Source: Deltaproteobacteria bacterium (lineage in GTDB: Bacteria; Myxococcota_A; UBA9160; UBA6930). From it: a stretch of DNA of 39,016 nt. The notes below the pieces were generated by a model. It made no database searches and had not been told where the DNA came from. It saw only the letters and a program-made list of their open reading frames with translations. Where the stretch lies: contig JAJDAQ010000102.1 in the NCBI GenBank assembly GCA_029261815.1, forward strand, positions 1 to 39,016. Direction: 5' to 3'. The position numbers and the translations under genes were made by a program. Numbering within the stretch: position 1 is the stretch's first letter; each line of letters starts with the position of its first letter. This document shows positions 31,514 to 38,687 of the stretch, in pieces.

Positions 31514-31701
31514 TCGTCGTGCGGATGCTCCGCAACGTCGTCACCCCGCTGGGCGTGACGCTGCGGCGCTACGAGCTGCACGCGGCGACGGTCAAGCCGG
31601 TTGCGAAGCGGTTCGAGTTCGAGACCCGCGGAGGTACCCGGCTGACGCCGGAGGACGCCGAGGTGTACGTCGACTGCATGGAACAGGGGAGGGCTGTCTG
31701 A
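31510..31701 (+). CDS. 63-residue early protein
   Basis: GTG 31510 overlaps the previous stop (GTGA), giving 63 residues: VIVVRMLRNVVTPLGVTLRRYELHAATVKPVAKRFEFET ... AEVYVDCMEQGRAV. A longer in-frame reading further upstream looks like shadow of the previous gene. Strand-rich, unassigned. Confidence 0.6.
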   Translation: MIVVRMLRNVVTPLGVTLRRYELHAATVKPVAKRFEFETRGGTRLTPEDAEVYVDCMEQGRAV

Positions 31702-32153
31702 TGCGCTGCGAGACCTGTAACGACGCACCGCCGCTGACGTGCGGCGAGTGCTGTGGCACGGGCGAGGTGAACGTCGGCGGCGGTGGCGGGGTCTACGCCG
31801 ACCCGGCGGCCGAGGTCCTCGTCCCGTGCGGCTGCGACGACGGCTACCTGCTCTGCCCGGACTGCGCGAGCGAGCCGGCGACCATCGAGCGCGACGCCGA
31901 GCGTCCTCCGCCGGACCTGTCGCGACGGCCTTCGCCGCCGTGCGGGCGCTGCGGCTACCCCGCGGCGCCGACGGAGACCGGCGAGCTGCTCTGCGGCGTA
32001 TGCACGGCCCTCGCCCGGTGCGGACAGCCGCTCCCGCCGCGCTGCGAGCCCATGACGCCGGAGCAGTTCGAGGCGCTCGAGCAACAGCGTGCGGACGCCT
32101 TCGAAGCGGATCTCGCGGCGCACGCCGCGGGCCCGGTCCGGAGGGCGAGCTGA
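31701..32153 (+). CDS. cysteine-rich zinc-binding protein
   Basis: This 150-residue protein has at least four pairs of Cys: CETCND, CGECCGTGEV, CGCDDGYLLCPDC, PCGRCGYP ... CGVC. The first set resembles DnaJ-type zinc ribbons (CxxCxG). It likely binds two or more zinc ions and acts as a nucleic-acid or protein contact. Its start overlaps the previous stop (TGATG at 31700). Function in the phage unknown. Confidence 0.7.
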   Translation: MRCETCNDAPPLTCGECCGTGEVNVGGGGGVYADPAAEVLVPCGCDDGYLLCPDCASEPATIERDAERPPPDLSRRPSPPCGRCGYPAAPTETGELLCGVCTALARCGQPLPPRCEPMTPEQFEALEQQRADAFEADLAAHAAGPVRRAS

Positions 32154-32380
32154 TGGTCACGGTTGGCGGCAAGTCCGGCACGCTCGTCACGATCGAGATG
32201 AGGACGAACCTGCGGGTGAAGGGCGTCATCCGCCACCGCACCGGCCAGCAGCTCGTGGCCCGGCGCGTCGACAGGCGCGCCGCTGGCGTCGTCGGCACCG
32301 TGGTCGAGTACTACGCGCTGCGCGGCGGCTTCAAGATCAACCCGAGCGAGTGCGTCGAGATCGTGGAGGTGTCCTCGTGA
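32153..32380 (+). CDS. small beta-rich basic protein
   Basis: This 75-residue protein starts at ATG 32153, overlapping the TGA of the previous gene. It has alternating Val/Arg strands (LVTIEMRTNLRVKGVIRHRTGQQLVARRVD, VVEYYALRGGFKINPSECVEIVEV), like a small OB- or SH3-type domain, perhaps nucleic-acid-binding. Not recognised. Confidence 0.65.
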   Translation: MVTVGGKSGTLVTIEMRTNLRVKGVIRHRTGQQLVARRVDRRAAGVVGTVVEYYALRGGFKINPSECVEIVEVSS

Positions 32381-32682
32381 CCTTTCTCCTGAGCGTCTTC
32401 GCAGGGACGACGGTCGCGACCCTGCTCATGGTCCTCGCGCTTGCCGGACAGGTCCGCCAGCTGCGGCGCGAGCTCGCGGGCCAGCTCGACCTGGCCGAAG
32501 GGCTGCATCGTGCCGATGGCAGGCAGCTCGCGATCAACACCTCGCAGCTGCGGGTCAACGAGGCGGTCATCAAGCGGATCGATGGCCTCGAGAACGGCCT
32601 GCGCGACACGACCTTCGGCGTCGTGCGCCAGGCGGACCGCGAGTCGACGAAACGCGTCGCGCGCCCGGGCGGTGGCTCATGA
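32377..32682 (+). CDS. membrane-anchored coiled-coil protein
   Basis: This 101-residue protein starts at GTG 32377 in overlap with the previous stop. A membrane segment (FLLSVFAGTTVATLLMVLALAG) is followed by coiled coils (VRQLRRELAGQLDLAEGLHRADG, AVIKRIDGLENGLRD). It overlaps the next gene by 4 bases. Unassigned; an early membrane protein could be involved in exclusion or in anchoring replication. Confidence 0.65.
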   Translation: MTFLLSVFAGTTVATLLMVLALAGQVRQLRRELAGQLDLAEGLHRADGRQLAINTSQLRVNEAVIKRIDGLENGLRDTTFGVVRQADRESTKRVARPGGGS

Positions 32683-34220
32683 CCAACCTCTGGGAGATCG
32701 ACCTGAAGTCGATCAAGCGCAGCCCGTACAACTCGCGCAAGGTCAACGCGAAGGACCCGCGGACGGTCCAACTCGCCGACTCCATCAAGGCGATCGGCGT
32801 CCTGCAGCCGCCGACGGTCCGTGCGAAAGGCAAGGGCTACGAGCTCGTCGCCGGCGAGCGCCGGTGGTGCGCCGCGAAGGTCGCGGGCCTTGAGTCGATC
32901 GAGGTCCTCGTCCGCGAGCTCACCGACCGACAGGCGTGCGAGATCTGTGTCACGGAGAACCTGCAGCGCGAGGACCTACTCCCGCTCGAGGAGGCGCATG
33001 GTGTCGCGCTGCTCCTCACCGACTACGCCGGCGACGTCCGCGCCGTCGCCGCTCAGCTCGGTCGTTCCGTCGGTTGGGTCGCACGTCGGTCACGCCTGGC
33101 CACGCTGAGCGATCGGTGGCGGGAGCTCGTCGCGAACCCCGAGAGCGAGGCCTCGGAGATGTCTGCCGGGCAGCTCGAGCTGATCGCGCGACTGGCGCCC
33201 GCCGCCCAGGACCAGCTGATCGACGGGCACGGCAGGCCGCCGTGGAACCTCTGCAACGGCAGCGTCTCCCAGACCGAGCGGTACCTCGCGCAGCTGATGC
33301 GCGAGGTGAAGGGGGCGCCCTGGAAAGCCGACGCGCCCGTGCTCGACATCATCGCCTGCACCGACTGCATGCAGCGTTCGACGTGCGTCGTCGGCTTGTT
33401 CGACGACGAGCTCGAGGGCGATCCGCCGGCTGGACCGCTCGGGCGCTGCTTGGACGCCGCGTGCTGGGACCGAAAGCTCCACGCATACATCGAGGAGCGC
33501 GAAGCCGCGCTGCGCGCGAAGCATGGCGCCGACTTACTGCTGATCGGCGACCGCTACCGCGGCGCGCTGGGAGACAACGTTCACGACAGCAACGACTACA
33601 AGGCCGCCAAGAAAGCCGACAAGGACAGCCGCCCCGCGCTCGTCGTCCAAGGTCCGGGCGCCGGGAAGATGCGGTGGGTCGCACCGCAGTCCTGGGCCTC
33701 GGGATCGTCGCCCGCCAAGGGTGGCAAGAAGACGCTGAAGGAAAAGGAGGCCGGCCTGAAGAAGCGGCGCCGCCTGCGCGCGCTCGAGCTGATCCGGGTC
33801 GCGGTCAAGGAGCTCGCCCCTCCGCTGCACCTCATCAGCCTCGCGGCGACCTTCGGGACCTCCCATCGCCACGAGACCATGTGGGCCTGGGACGAGGGGA
33901 AGAACAAGCGGCTCAACTCCTGGGACACGTACAGGACGCTCGTCGACCGGACGGCTGCTGTGAACGCCGATCGCCGGCTCTGGGACGCCGTCGCCGGCGT
34001 CCTTTGCCAGCGCCTGATGTGCAACCAGGTCGACGAGGCTTGGAAGGACGCGGCGTCCGCGTGCAAGGCGCTCGAGCTTCCGGCGCCGGAGAAGTACTTC
34101 GCGCAGGCCGTCGAGGAAATCTCGGAGCCGAAGGCCTGGGCCAAGGAGCGCAAGGAGCTGAAGAAGGCGAAGGCCGAGGCCTCGCGGGCGGCGGCCAAGA
34201 AGAAAGCGGTGAAGGCATGA
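32679..34220 (+). CDS. ParB-like protein with cysteine-rich middle
   Basis: This 513-residue protein begins with a ParB/Srx-type nuclease-like domain: LADSIKAIGVLQPPTVR, GERRWCAAKVAG (59-70, the GERRxxA box) and VTENLQREDLLPLEEA (91-106), then an HTH (about 107-142). Residues 227-262 hold CTDC ... STC ... RCLDAACW, a probable metal site often seen in phage ParB-like proteins. The C-terminal half is Lys-rich and helical. ParB relatives bind or cut DNA. No ParA is visible. The gene may act in replication or in gene control rather than partition. Confidence 0.82.
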   Translation: MTNLWEIDLKSIKRSPYNSRKVNAKDPRTVQLADSIKAIGVLQPPTVRAKGKGYELVAGERRWCAAKVAGLESIEVLVRELTDRQACEICVTENLQREDLLPLEEAHGVALLLTDYAGDVRAVAAQLGRSVGWVARRSRLATLSDRWRELVANPESEASEMSAGQLELIARLAPAAQDQLIDGHGRPPWNLCNGSVSQTERYLAQLMREVKGAPWKADAPVLDIIACTDCMQRSTCVVGLFDDELEGDPPAGPLGRCLDAACWDRKLHAYIEEREAALRAKHGADLLLIGDRYRGALGDNVHDSNDYKAAKKADKDSRPALVVQGPGAGKMRWVAPQSWASGSSPAKGGKKTLKEKEAGLKKRRRLRALELIRVAVKELAPPLHLISLAATFGTSHRHETMWAWDEGKNKRLNSWDTYRTLVDRTAAVNADRRLWDAVAGVLCQRLMCNQVDEAWKDAASACKALELPAPEKYFAQAVEEISEPKAWAKERKELKKAKAEASRAAAKKKAVKA

Positions 34221-35122
34221 CCGCCAAGAAGCCGAAGCTGGGCCCGGCAGCGGTCAAGCACGGCGACCTGAAGCTGTCCGCTGGGTGGATCAAGGTCACG
34301 CCGAAGATCGCCGAGCAGTTCCTCGCGCGGTCGGACAACCCGCGCGCCCTTCGCTCCGAGCGCGTGTCGGCGATCGCCGAGGACATCTACGTCGGCGGCT
34401 GGTCGCCGAACGGCGAGACGCTCAAGATCGACGCGGACGGCTACCTCCGCGACGGACAGCATCGCTGCGCGGCGATCGTCGAGGCCGGCAAGGCCTGCCT
34501 CTGCCTCGTCGTCTACGGCGTCACGACAGAGGGAGTGGACCGGACAGACGAAGGGACGGCGCGCACCTACAACGACGTGCTTCGCGGCCGCGGCGAGAGC
34601 CATCCGAACGAGATCGCGGCGATGGTCAAGATCGCGCGTCAGCTGATCCTGTACCACGCGACGGAGAAGATCACGGTCCTGCAGGACAAGGCGCGGCCGG
34701 CCAACGCGGTCCTCGATCGCATCCTCGGACAGCACGAAGCGATGCGGGATTCCCTGCCGATCGGTGCTCGATTCGCGAAGGCAGGCATGGGCCCGAAGTC
34801 GAGCGCTTCGATCCTCCACTATTTCTGGTCGCTGGTCGATCCGGAGATGGCGGACGACCTCCTGAACGCACTCGCCACGGGAGAGGAGCTGAGTACGGGA
34901 GACCCCGCGCTGTTGTACCGAGCTCGCCAGCTGGAAGCAAAGGTGACGACGACGGGGATCGGGCGAAAGGAACGCCTGGCCCTCCTTATCAAGTGCTGGA
35001 ACGCTTGGCGCACACAGGCGGGTGTGGGAGCCAAGCTGAGATGGACCCGCTTCGGGAAGAATCCCGAGCCCTTCCCGCTGATCGACGGCCTCGTGCAAGC
35101 ACTGGCGAGCCGTGACCGATAG
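34217..35122 (+). CDS. DGQHR-type ParB relative
   Basis: This 301-residue protein starts at ATG 34217, overlapping the ParB-like gene. It has the pattern of a phage family with a ParB-like start: ITPKIAEQFLARSDNPRALRSERVSAIAEDIYVGGWSPNGETLKIDADGYLRDGQHRCAAIVEAG, then VVYGVTTEGVDRTDEGTARTYNDVL and a helical C-terminal half. The DGQHRCAAIV motif is the family's hallmark and may bind nucleotide or DNA. Function unknown; it may modify or regulate DNA. Confidence 0.78.
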   Translation: MTAKKPKLGPAAVKHGDLKLSAGWIKVTPKIAEQFLARSDNPRALRSERVSAIAEDIYVGGWSPNGETLKIDADGYLRDGQHRCAAIVEAGKACLCLVVYGVTTEGVDRTDEGTARTYNDVLRGRGESHPNEIAAMVKIARQLILYHATEKITVLQDKARPANAVLDRILGQHEAMRDSLPIGARFAKAGMGPKSSASILHYFWSLVDPEMADDLLNALATGEELSTGDPALLYRARQLEAKVTTTGIGRKERLALLIKCWNAWRTQAGVGAKLRWTRFGKNPEPFPLIDGLVQALASRDR

Positions 35123-35567
35123 CGCGAACGACGTGATCGCTTCGCTGGCTGATCTCGCCGGCGCCGACCTGGTCGACGAGCCGGACACCGATGTCCAGGT
35201 CGACGCGCCGCAGGCGCCGGCGGACGGTCTCGACTTCCCGGACCTGCCGTCGATCGACTGGCACACCAGCCGGCTCGGCGTGGATCCGGTCGAGCTCGGC
35301 CGGATCTGCAACATCGCGCGCGCCGACGCGCTGCTCGCTTTCGCGGAGCGGCTTCGTCGCGCCGCGTGGGGCCTCGGGCAGGAGGGACCGCGCTGGGTCC
35401 ACACCGATGAGGGCATGAAGCGCGTGCCGGCGCCGCCGGGCCACGAGCTGCTGGCGAAGATCGGCGACGCGGCGCTCTTCGCCATGGCGGACGTCGCGAT
35501 CCTCGAGGCGACCGCGCTCCTCGGCGAGTCCGTCGACGGCCTCGAGCTGGAGGGCGACGATTCATGA
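35112..35567 (+). CDS. early protein of unknown role
   Basis: This 151-residue protein starts at GTG 35112, overlapping the previous stop. It opens with an acidic linker (ADLAGADLVDEPDTDVQVD), then a helical domain with IDWHTSRLGVDPVELGRICNIARADALLAFAERLRRAAWG and ELLAKIGDAALFAMADVAILEATALLGE. No family is recognised. It is coupled to an ASCH-like gene. Confidence 0.65.
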   Translation: MTDSANDVIASLADLAGADLVDEPDTDVQVDAPQAPADGLDFPDLPSIDWHTSRLGVDPVELGRICNIARADALLAFAERLRRAAWGLGQEGPRWVHTDEGMKRVPAPPGHELLAKIGDAALFAMADVAILEATALLGESVDGLELEGDDS

Positions 35568-35941
35568 GGCGCATGTCGTTCTCGATGACGATCGACGCCG
35601 TCCGCGAGCGGCGCAAGACAGTCACACGCCGCAGGGAGTCGACGTGGAAGTCGCTCAAGGTGGCGGACCGGCTGCTCGCCGTCGACCGCGTGATGGGCTT
35701 CAAGAAGGGCGAGAGCAGCGAGATCCTCGCGACCATCGAGGTCGTCGACGTTCGCGTAGAGCCTCTCTCCGAGATAACCGAGGCAGACGTTGCCGCCGAG
35801 GGGCTCCATGCGATGTGGGCTGACTTCCCAGACCTGGGGCGCGAGCACTTCGTCAAGGCGTTCTGCGACGCGATGGGCGGCGCGCCAGACCAACTCGTGC
35901 GCCGCATCGAGTTCCGCTATGTCGACGGTGACGAGTCGTGA
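35564..35941 (+). CDS. ASCH/PUA-like domain protein
   Basis: This 125-residue protein matches the phage ASCH-like group: MSFSMTIDAVRERRKTVTRRRESTWKSLKVADRLLAVDRVMGFKKGE, then LATIEVVDVRVEPLSEITEADVAAEG and VRRIEFRYVD. In that superfamily the fold binds RNA or modified nucleotides. The MTIDAVRERRKTVTRR opening is the family signature. It overlaps both neighbours. Confidence 0.75.
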   Translation: MRRMSFSMTIDAVRERRKTVTRRRESTWKSLKVADRLLAVDRVMGFKKGESSEILATIEVVDVRVEPLSEITEADVAAEGLHAMWADFPDLGREHFVKAFCDAMGGAPDQLVRRIEFRYVDGDES

Positions 35942-36120
35942 CCGAGAAGCGACTCGATGAACTCGCCGACCGAGTGGCCAAGCTCGAGGCGCCTGATACT
36001 TGTGCCAAGGGGCACGAGTACTTCCAGGGCGCCGGGCGGGCGGAGAACGTGATCTTCTGCCGGCGCTGCGGAGCGACTCGCCAGATCACCGACGACGCGG
36101 CGATGGGGTTCGCGCCGTGA
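35938..36120 (+). CDS. small zinc-ribbon protein
   Basis: This 60-residue protein starts at GTG 35938, overlapping the previous stop. A short coil (RLDELADRVAKLEA) precedes CAKGHEYF ... VIFCRRCGATRQI, a Cys/His-Cys-Cys set forming a likely zinc ribbon. Not further assigned. Confidence 0.65.
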   Translation: MTEKRLDELADRVAKLEAPDTCAKGHEYFQGAGRAENVIFCRRCGATRQITDDAAMGFAP

Positions 36121-36299
36121 AGGCGATCGACCTCGCGCACCTCGTCCAGCGCATGCGCGACGCGCAGCGCCTGTACTTCAAGACCCGCCAGCCGACGGCG
36201 ATCGACCGCGCGAAGAAGCTCGAGCGCGAGGTGGACGCCGCGGTCAAGCGCCTGATCGCCCATGGAGGGACCGGCGACCTCTTCGAGGAGGAGGCGTGA
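36117..36299 (+). CDS. small helical early protein
   Basis: This 60-residue protein starts at GTG 36117 in overlap with the previous stop (GTGA) and is fully helical (LAHLVQRMRDAQRLYFKTRQ, AIDRAKKLEREVDAAVKRLIAHGG), ending in an acidic DLFEEEA. It overlaps the next gene by 4 bases. Small proteins like this lie near recombination genes in many phages. Unassigned. Confidence 0.65.
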   Translation: MKAIDLAHLVQRMRDAQRLYFKTRQPTAIDRAKKLEREVDAAVKRLIAHGGTGDLFEEEA

Positions 36300-36619
36300 A
36301 CCCGGTCGAGCTGGCCAGGCTCGCCTGGTACATGGCGCTGGAGGCGCTCGACGCCCAGGCCGAGCTCGCGCACAACGAGCTCGACTCCGCCATGGCCCGC
36401 GGTGAGCGGATCCACCGCTCGATCGACACGAAGGCCAAGCGCCAGTTCGACATCAAGTCGGACGCCATCGAGCGACACCGCCAGCGGCTGATCGCCGCGG
36501 CCGCGGCGGACGGCGTCGACCTCACCCAACCCTTCCAACCGCTGACACCACCTCCCGTCAGTGAACCCCGCCGGCGTCACGACACGCCGGCGGCTTCTTC
36601 CACCGGAGACGATGCGTGA
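36296..36619 (+). CDS. small helical early protein before the recombination gene
   Basis: This 107-residue protein starts at GTG 36296 and is helical (LARLAWYMALEALDAQAELAHNELDSAMARG, then KAKRQFDIKSDAIERHRQRLIAAAAADGV), ending in a Pro/Arg/Ser segment. Its last codons cover the hairpin at 36568-36593, so the end of this frame may be constrained by RNA structure. It overlaps the recombination gene by 4 bases. Confidence 0.6.
   Translation: MNPVELARLAWYMALEALDAQAELAHNELDSAMARGERIHRSIDTKAKRQFDIKSDAIERHRQRLIAAAAADGVDLTQPFQPLTPPPVSEPRRRHDTPAASSTGDDA
36568..36600 (+). terminator. intrinsic terminator/attenuator inside the early operon
   Basis: CCGCCGGCGT-CACGAC-ACGCCGGCGG (36568-36593) is a perfect 10-bp stem followed by CTTCTTCC. 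It lies within the 3' end of one gene and just upstream of the RecT-like gene at 36616. It may attenuate or time expression of the recombination and replication genes, perhaps overcome by an antiterminator. Confidence 0.6.
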
Positions 36620-37806
36620 CCTACGACCTCGCCCCGACGACCGCCGGCGCCGCCGTGCGGATCGACGGCCAGCAGGCCCACGTGATGGCCGAGTACGTTC
36701 GAGACGGCGACCTCTCCCAGATGCCCGAGGAGGTCCGGTACAACTACTACCTCGCGCTCTGTAAGACGACCGGCCTCAACCCAGCCACGCGGCCGTTTCG
36801 GTTCATCGAGCTCTACAACCCGAAGCTCCGACGCAACGCGCTCACGCTGTACATGACGCGCGACGGCGCCGAGCAGCTCCGCGCGCTTCACGGCGTCGAC
36901 GTCGTCGACGTCGAGCAGTCCGTCATCGATCTCGGCGCGACCCGTCTCATTCGCGTCCAGGTTGCGGTCCAGACGCCAGATGGCCGCCGTGATTGCGCTG
37001 TCGGCCTCGTCCCGCTCGCCGGCCTCCGCCGGAAGAAGGGCGGCGTCCTCGAGCAGTTCGACCTCACCGACGACAAGACCGCGGCCGAGGAGCTGGCGAA
37101 CGCGATCATGAAGGCGGAGACCAAAGCCAAGCGCCGCGCCACGCTGTCGATCTGCGGACTCGGCTGGCTGCAGCCCGCCGGGCCCGCGCGCGGTGTCCCC
37201 ATGCCCAAGGCCGCGATCGCGCCGCCGGAGACCGACACCCGCGAGTACATCCGCGGCGGGAAGTACGACGGCACGCCCTGGTGCAAGGTGGACGACACCG
37301 CGTACCTCGAGGCGATCGTGGCCCACGCGAAGTCGCCCGAGCACGTGCGGGCTCTCGCCCAGGCGCGCCTCGCTGAGCTCGCCGGGCAAGACGACGCTGG
37401 CGCCCAGCAGCTGCTCCACCGCCAGGGCATCTACTTCGAGCGCCTGGTCGAGGCGCACGGCGGAGATCTCGACGACGCGCACGCCTGGGCGGTGGCCTCA
37501 CTCGTCGGGCGGGAACCGGCCGGTGTGGGCGCGGACGATCTGGCCACGCTACTGCGCGCTTGCTTCCACCCCGACCTCGACGTCCTGAAGGCGGCGCTGG
37601 TCGAGCGCGCGAAGAACATGGAGGCGCCTGTCGGGCCCGAGACATGCGGGCCGCGTACTGACGACGGGGGAGGCGGCGGCGATTCTCATGGGGCGCCGCC
37701 CGCTGACGGTGGGGGAGATCCACCCGTCTCCGCCTCCAAGGAGTTCCCGCCGCCGCGCGACCCAGGCGATGGCGAGACGGCCTGGTCTAGCGAGGACCGG
37801 TCGTAG
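36616..37806 (+). CDS. RecT/Bet-like single-strand annealing protein with extra C-terminal domain
   Basis: This 396-residue protein starts at GTG 36616. The N-terminal 185 residues match the phage RecT/Bet-type recombinase pattern: LALCKTTGLNPATRPFRFIEL, LTLYMTRDGAEQLRALHG, a middle strand set, and AAEELANAIMKAETKAKRRATLSICGLGWL. Residues about 211-260 (YIRGGKYDGTPWCKVDDTAYLEAIV) look like a DUF3820-type module, and the end is an acidic Gly/Asp/Pro linker. It would pair complementary DNA strands in replication-linked recombination. A partner exonuclease is not seen. Confidence 0.72.
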   Translation: MTYDLAPTTAGAAVRIDGQQAHVMAEYVRDGDLSQMPEEVRYNYYLALCKTTGLNPATRPFRFIELYNPKLRRNALTLYMTRDGAEQLRALHGVDVVDVEQSVIDLGATRLIRVQVAVQTPDGRRDCAVGLVPLAGLRRKKGGVLEQFDLTDDKTAAEELANAIMKAETKAKRRATLSICGLGWLQPAGPARGVPMPKAAIAPPETDTREYIRGGKYDGTPWCKVDDTAYLEAIVAHAKSPEHVRALAQARLAELAGQDDAGAQQLLHRQGIYFERLVEAHGGDLDDAHAWAVASLVGREPAGVGADDLATLLRACFHPDLDVLKAALVERAKNMEAPVGPETCGPRTDDGGGGGDSHGAPPADGGGDPPVSASKEFPPPRDPGDGETAWSSEDRS

Positions 37807-37810
37807 CCTC

Positions 37811-38275
37811 ATGTCGGAGTCGAAGTACGAACTGGAGCTGACCGACGAGCAGCGCGACGAGCTCCAGAGACGCGCTGATGAGGCTCGCGAGGGCCTCGAG
37901 GATGCCGGTACGCCAGAGGACAGGCAGTTGACGCAGCCGCCACCGGATACCCCGCGGTTGGTCCCCTACAGCAGCCAATACGCGGCCCACTTCTGCAAGC
38001 TGACGCCGGAGATGGTGGTCGGTGCAAGGCGCGCGATACCCGGTCGTCGATCGACGGATCGGGACGTCTACTTCTGGGTCTGCGCGAACGTCAACAAGAA
38101 TGGAATCGCCAACGTCTCTCGCGGCGAAATCGCTCGCGCGCTCGGCATGGAAGACGCCCGCCAAGCCCGCCGAGTAGTCGCCCGGATCCGGGACGAATAC
38201 GGCCTGTTCGAGTGCGCCGATCGGGGCCCGATCACGGTGCTCGTCTGGCGTACTGGCGAGGAGTCAGGACTGTGA
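37811..38275 (+). CDS. winged-helix replication protein (initiator candidate)
   Basis: This 154-residue protein has an acidic charged N terminus, then a winged-helix domain at about 84-148: DRDVYFWVCANVNKNGIANVSRGEIARALGMEDARQARRVVARIRDEYGLFE ... ITVLVW. This is the DNA-binding type seen in lambda O-like and plasmid replication proteins. It ends just 28 bases before an array of ten palindromic repeats, so it most likely binds them as the initiator. It is shorter than many O-type proteins, which also carry a helicase-loading domain. Confidence 0.68.
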   Translation: MSESKYELELTDEQRDELQRRADEAREGLEDAGTPEDRQLTQPPPDTPRLVPYSSQYAAHFCKLTPEMVVGARRAIPGRRSTDRDVYFWVCANVNKNGIANVSRGEIARALGMEDARQARRVVARIRDEYGLFECADRGPITVLVWRTGEESGL

Positions 38276-38303
38276 AATTACGTGACCTGTACGGGTGCCT
38301 GCC

Positions 38304-38526
38304 GGGTCTGCATGGACCCGGGTCTGCACGGACCCGGGAGGGTCTGCACGGACCCGGAAAGCGGGTCTGCACGGACCCGGGCGGGTCTGCACGGACCCGG
38401 GTCTACCCCGCCCCCCCCCGGGTCTGCACGGACCCGGAAAGCGGGTCTGCACGGACCCGGGGGGCGGGTCCGCACGGACCCGGGGGCGGGTCTGCACGGA
38501 CCCGGTTTCCGGGTCCGCACGGACCC
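38304..38526. repeat. ten palindromic iterons, candidate replication origin
   Basis: GGGTCYGCAYGGACCC occurs ten times, at 38304, 38320, 38340, 38363, 38383, 38420, 38443, 38466, 38488 and 38511. Copies at 38466 and 38511 (GGGTCCGCACGGACCC) are perfect 7-bp inverted repeats around CA; the others have one mismatch in the arms, and the first differs by one base more. Spacing is mostly 20-23 bases, near two helical turns; one gap of 37 contains a half copy and a C-run. Together with the initiator just upstream this is the best origin candidate. Confidence 0.75.
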
Positions 38527-38541
38527 GACACTCTAGAAAGA

Positions 38542-38565
38542 CTCTCCTCCTCCGGAGGAGGAGAG
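38542..38565. other. 24-bp perfect palindrome next to the iterons
   Basis: CTCTCCTCCTCC followed by its exact complement makes a 24-bp palindrome. It directly follows the iteron array and has a purine-rich run GGAGGAGAGAGAGAG after it. It could be a cruciform-forming origin element, a regulatory site or a transcription end. Confidence 0.55.
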
Positions 38566-38580
38566 GAGGAGAGAGAGAGC

Positions 38581-38625
38581 GCGCCGCCCCGCCCTCGCTC
38601 CGCTCACGGCGGGACGAGGCGGCGC
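38581..38625. other. long GC hairpin in the origin region
   Basis: GCGCCGCC (38581-38588) pairs with GGCGGCGC (38618-38625), and inside it CCGCC (38589-38593) pairs with GGCGG (38608-38612), with a 5-base bulge and a 14-base loop. This makes an unusually strong stem of 13 base pairs. Bases 38627-38687 hold nothing recognisable before the next start. Confidence 0.5.
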
Positions 38626-38687
38626 GGAAAACGGCCGGACCGTGACCCGACATCGCGCGGGTTTCCCGACCGCCGTCGAGAGCTCCG

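Noticed and set aside
33596..35893. A 765-residue minus-strand frame under the ParB-like genes.
   Set aside because: It is a shadow: low-complexity Arg/Ser/Ala, no ribosome site, and antisense to two well-supported genes.
38304..38526. CRISPR array.
   Set aside because: Repeats are only 16 bases, gaps are 0-7 bases (one of 21), there are no unique spacers, and no Cas gene is present. Iterons explain the pattern better.
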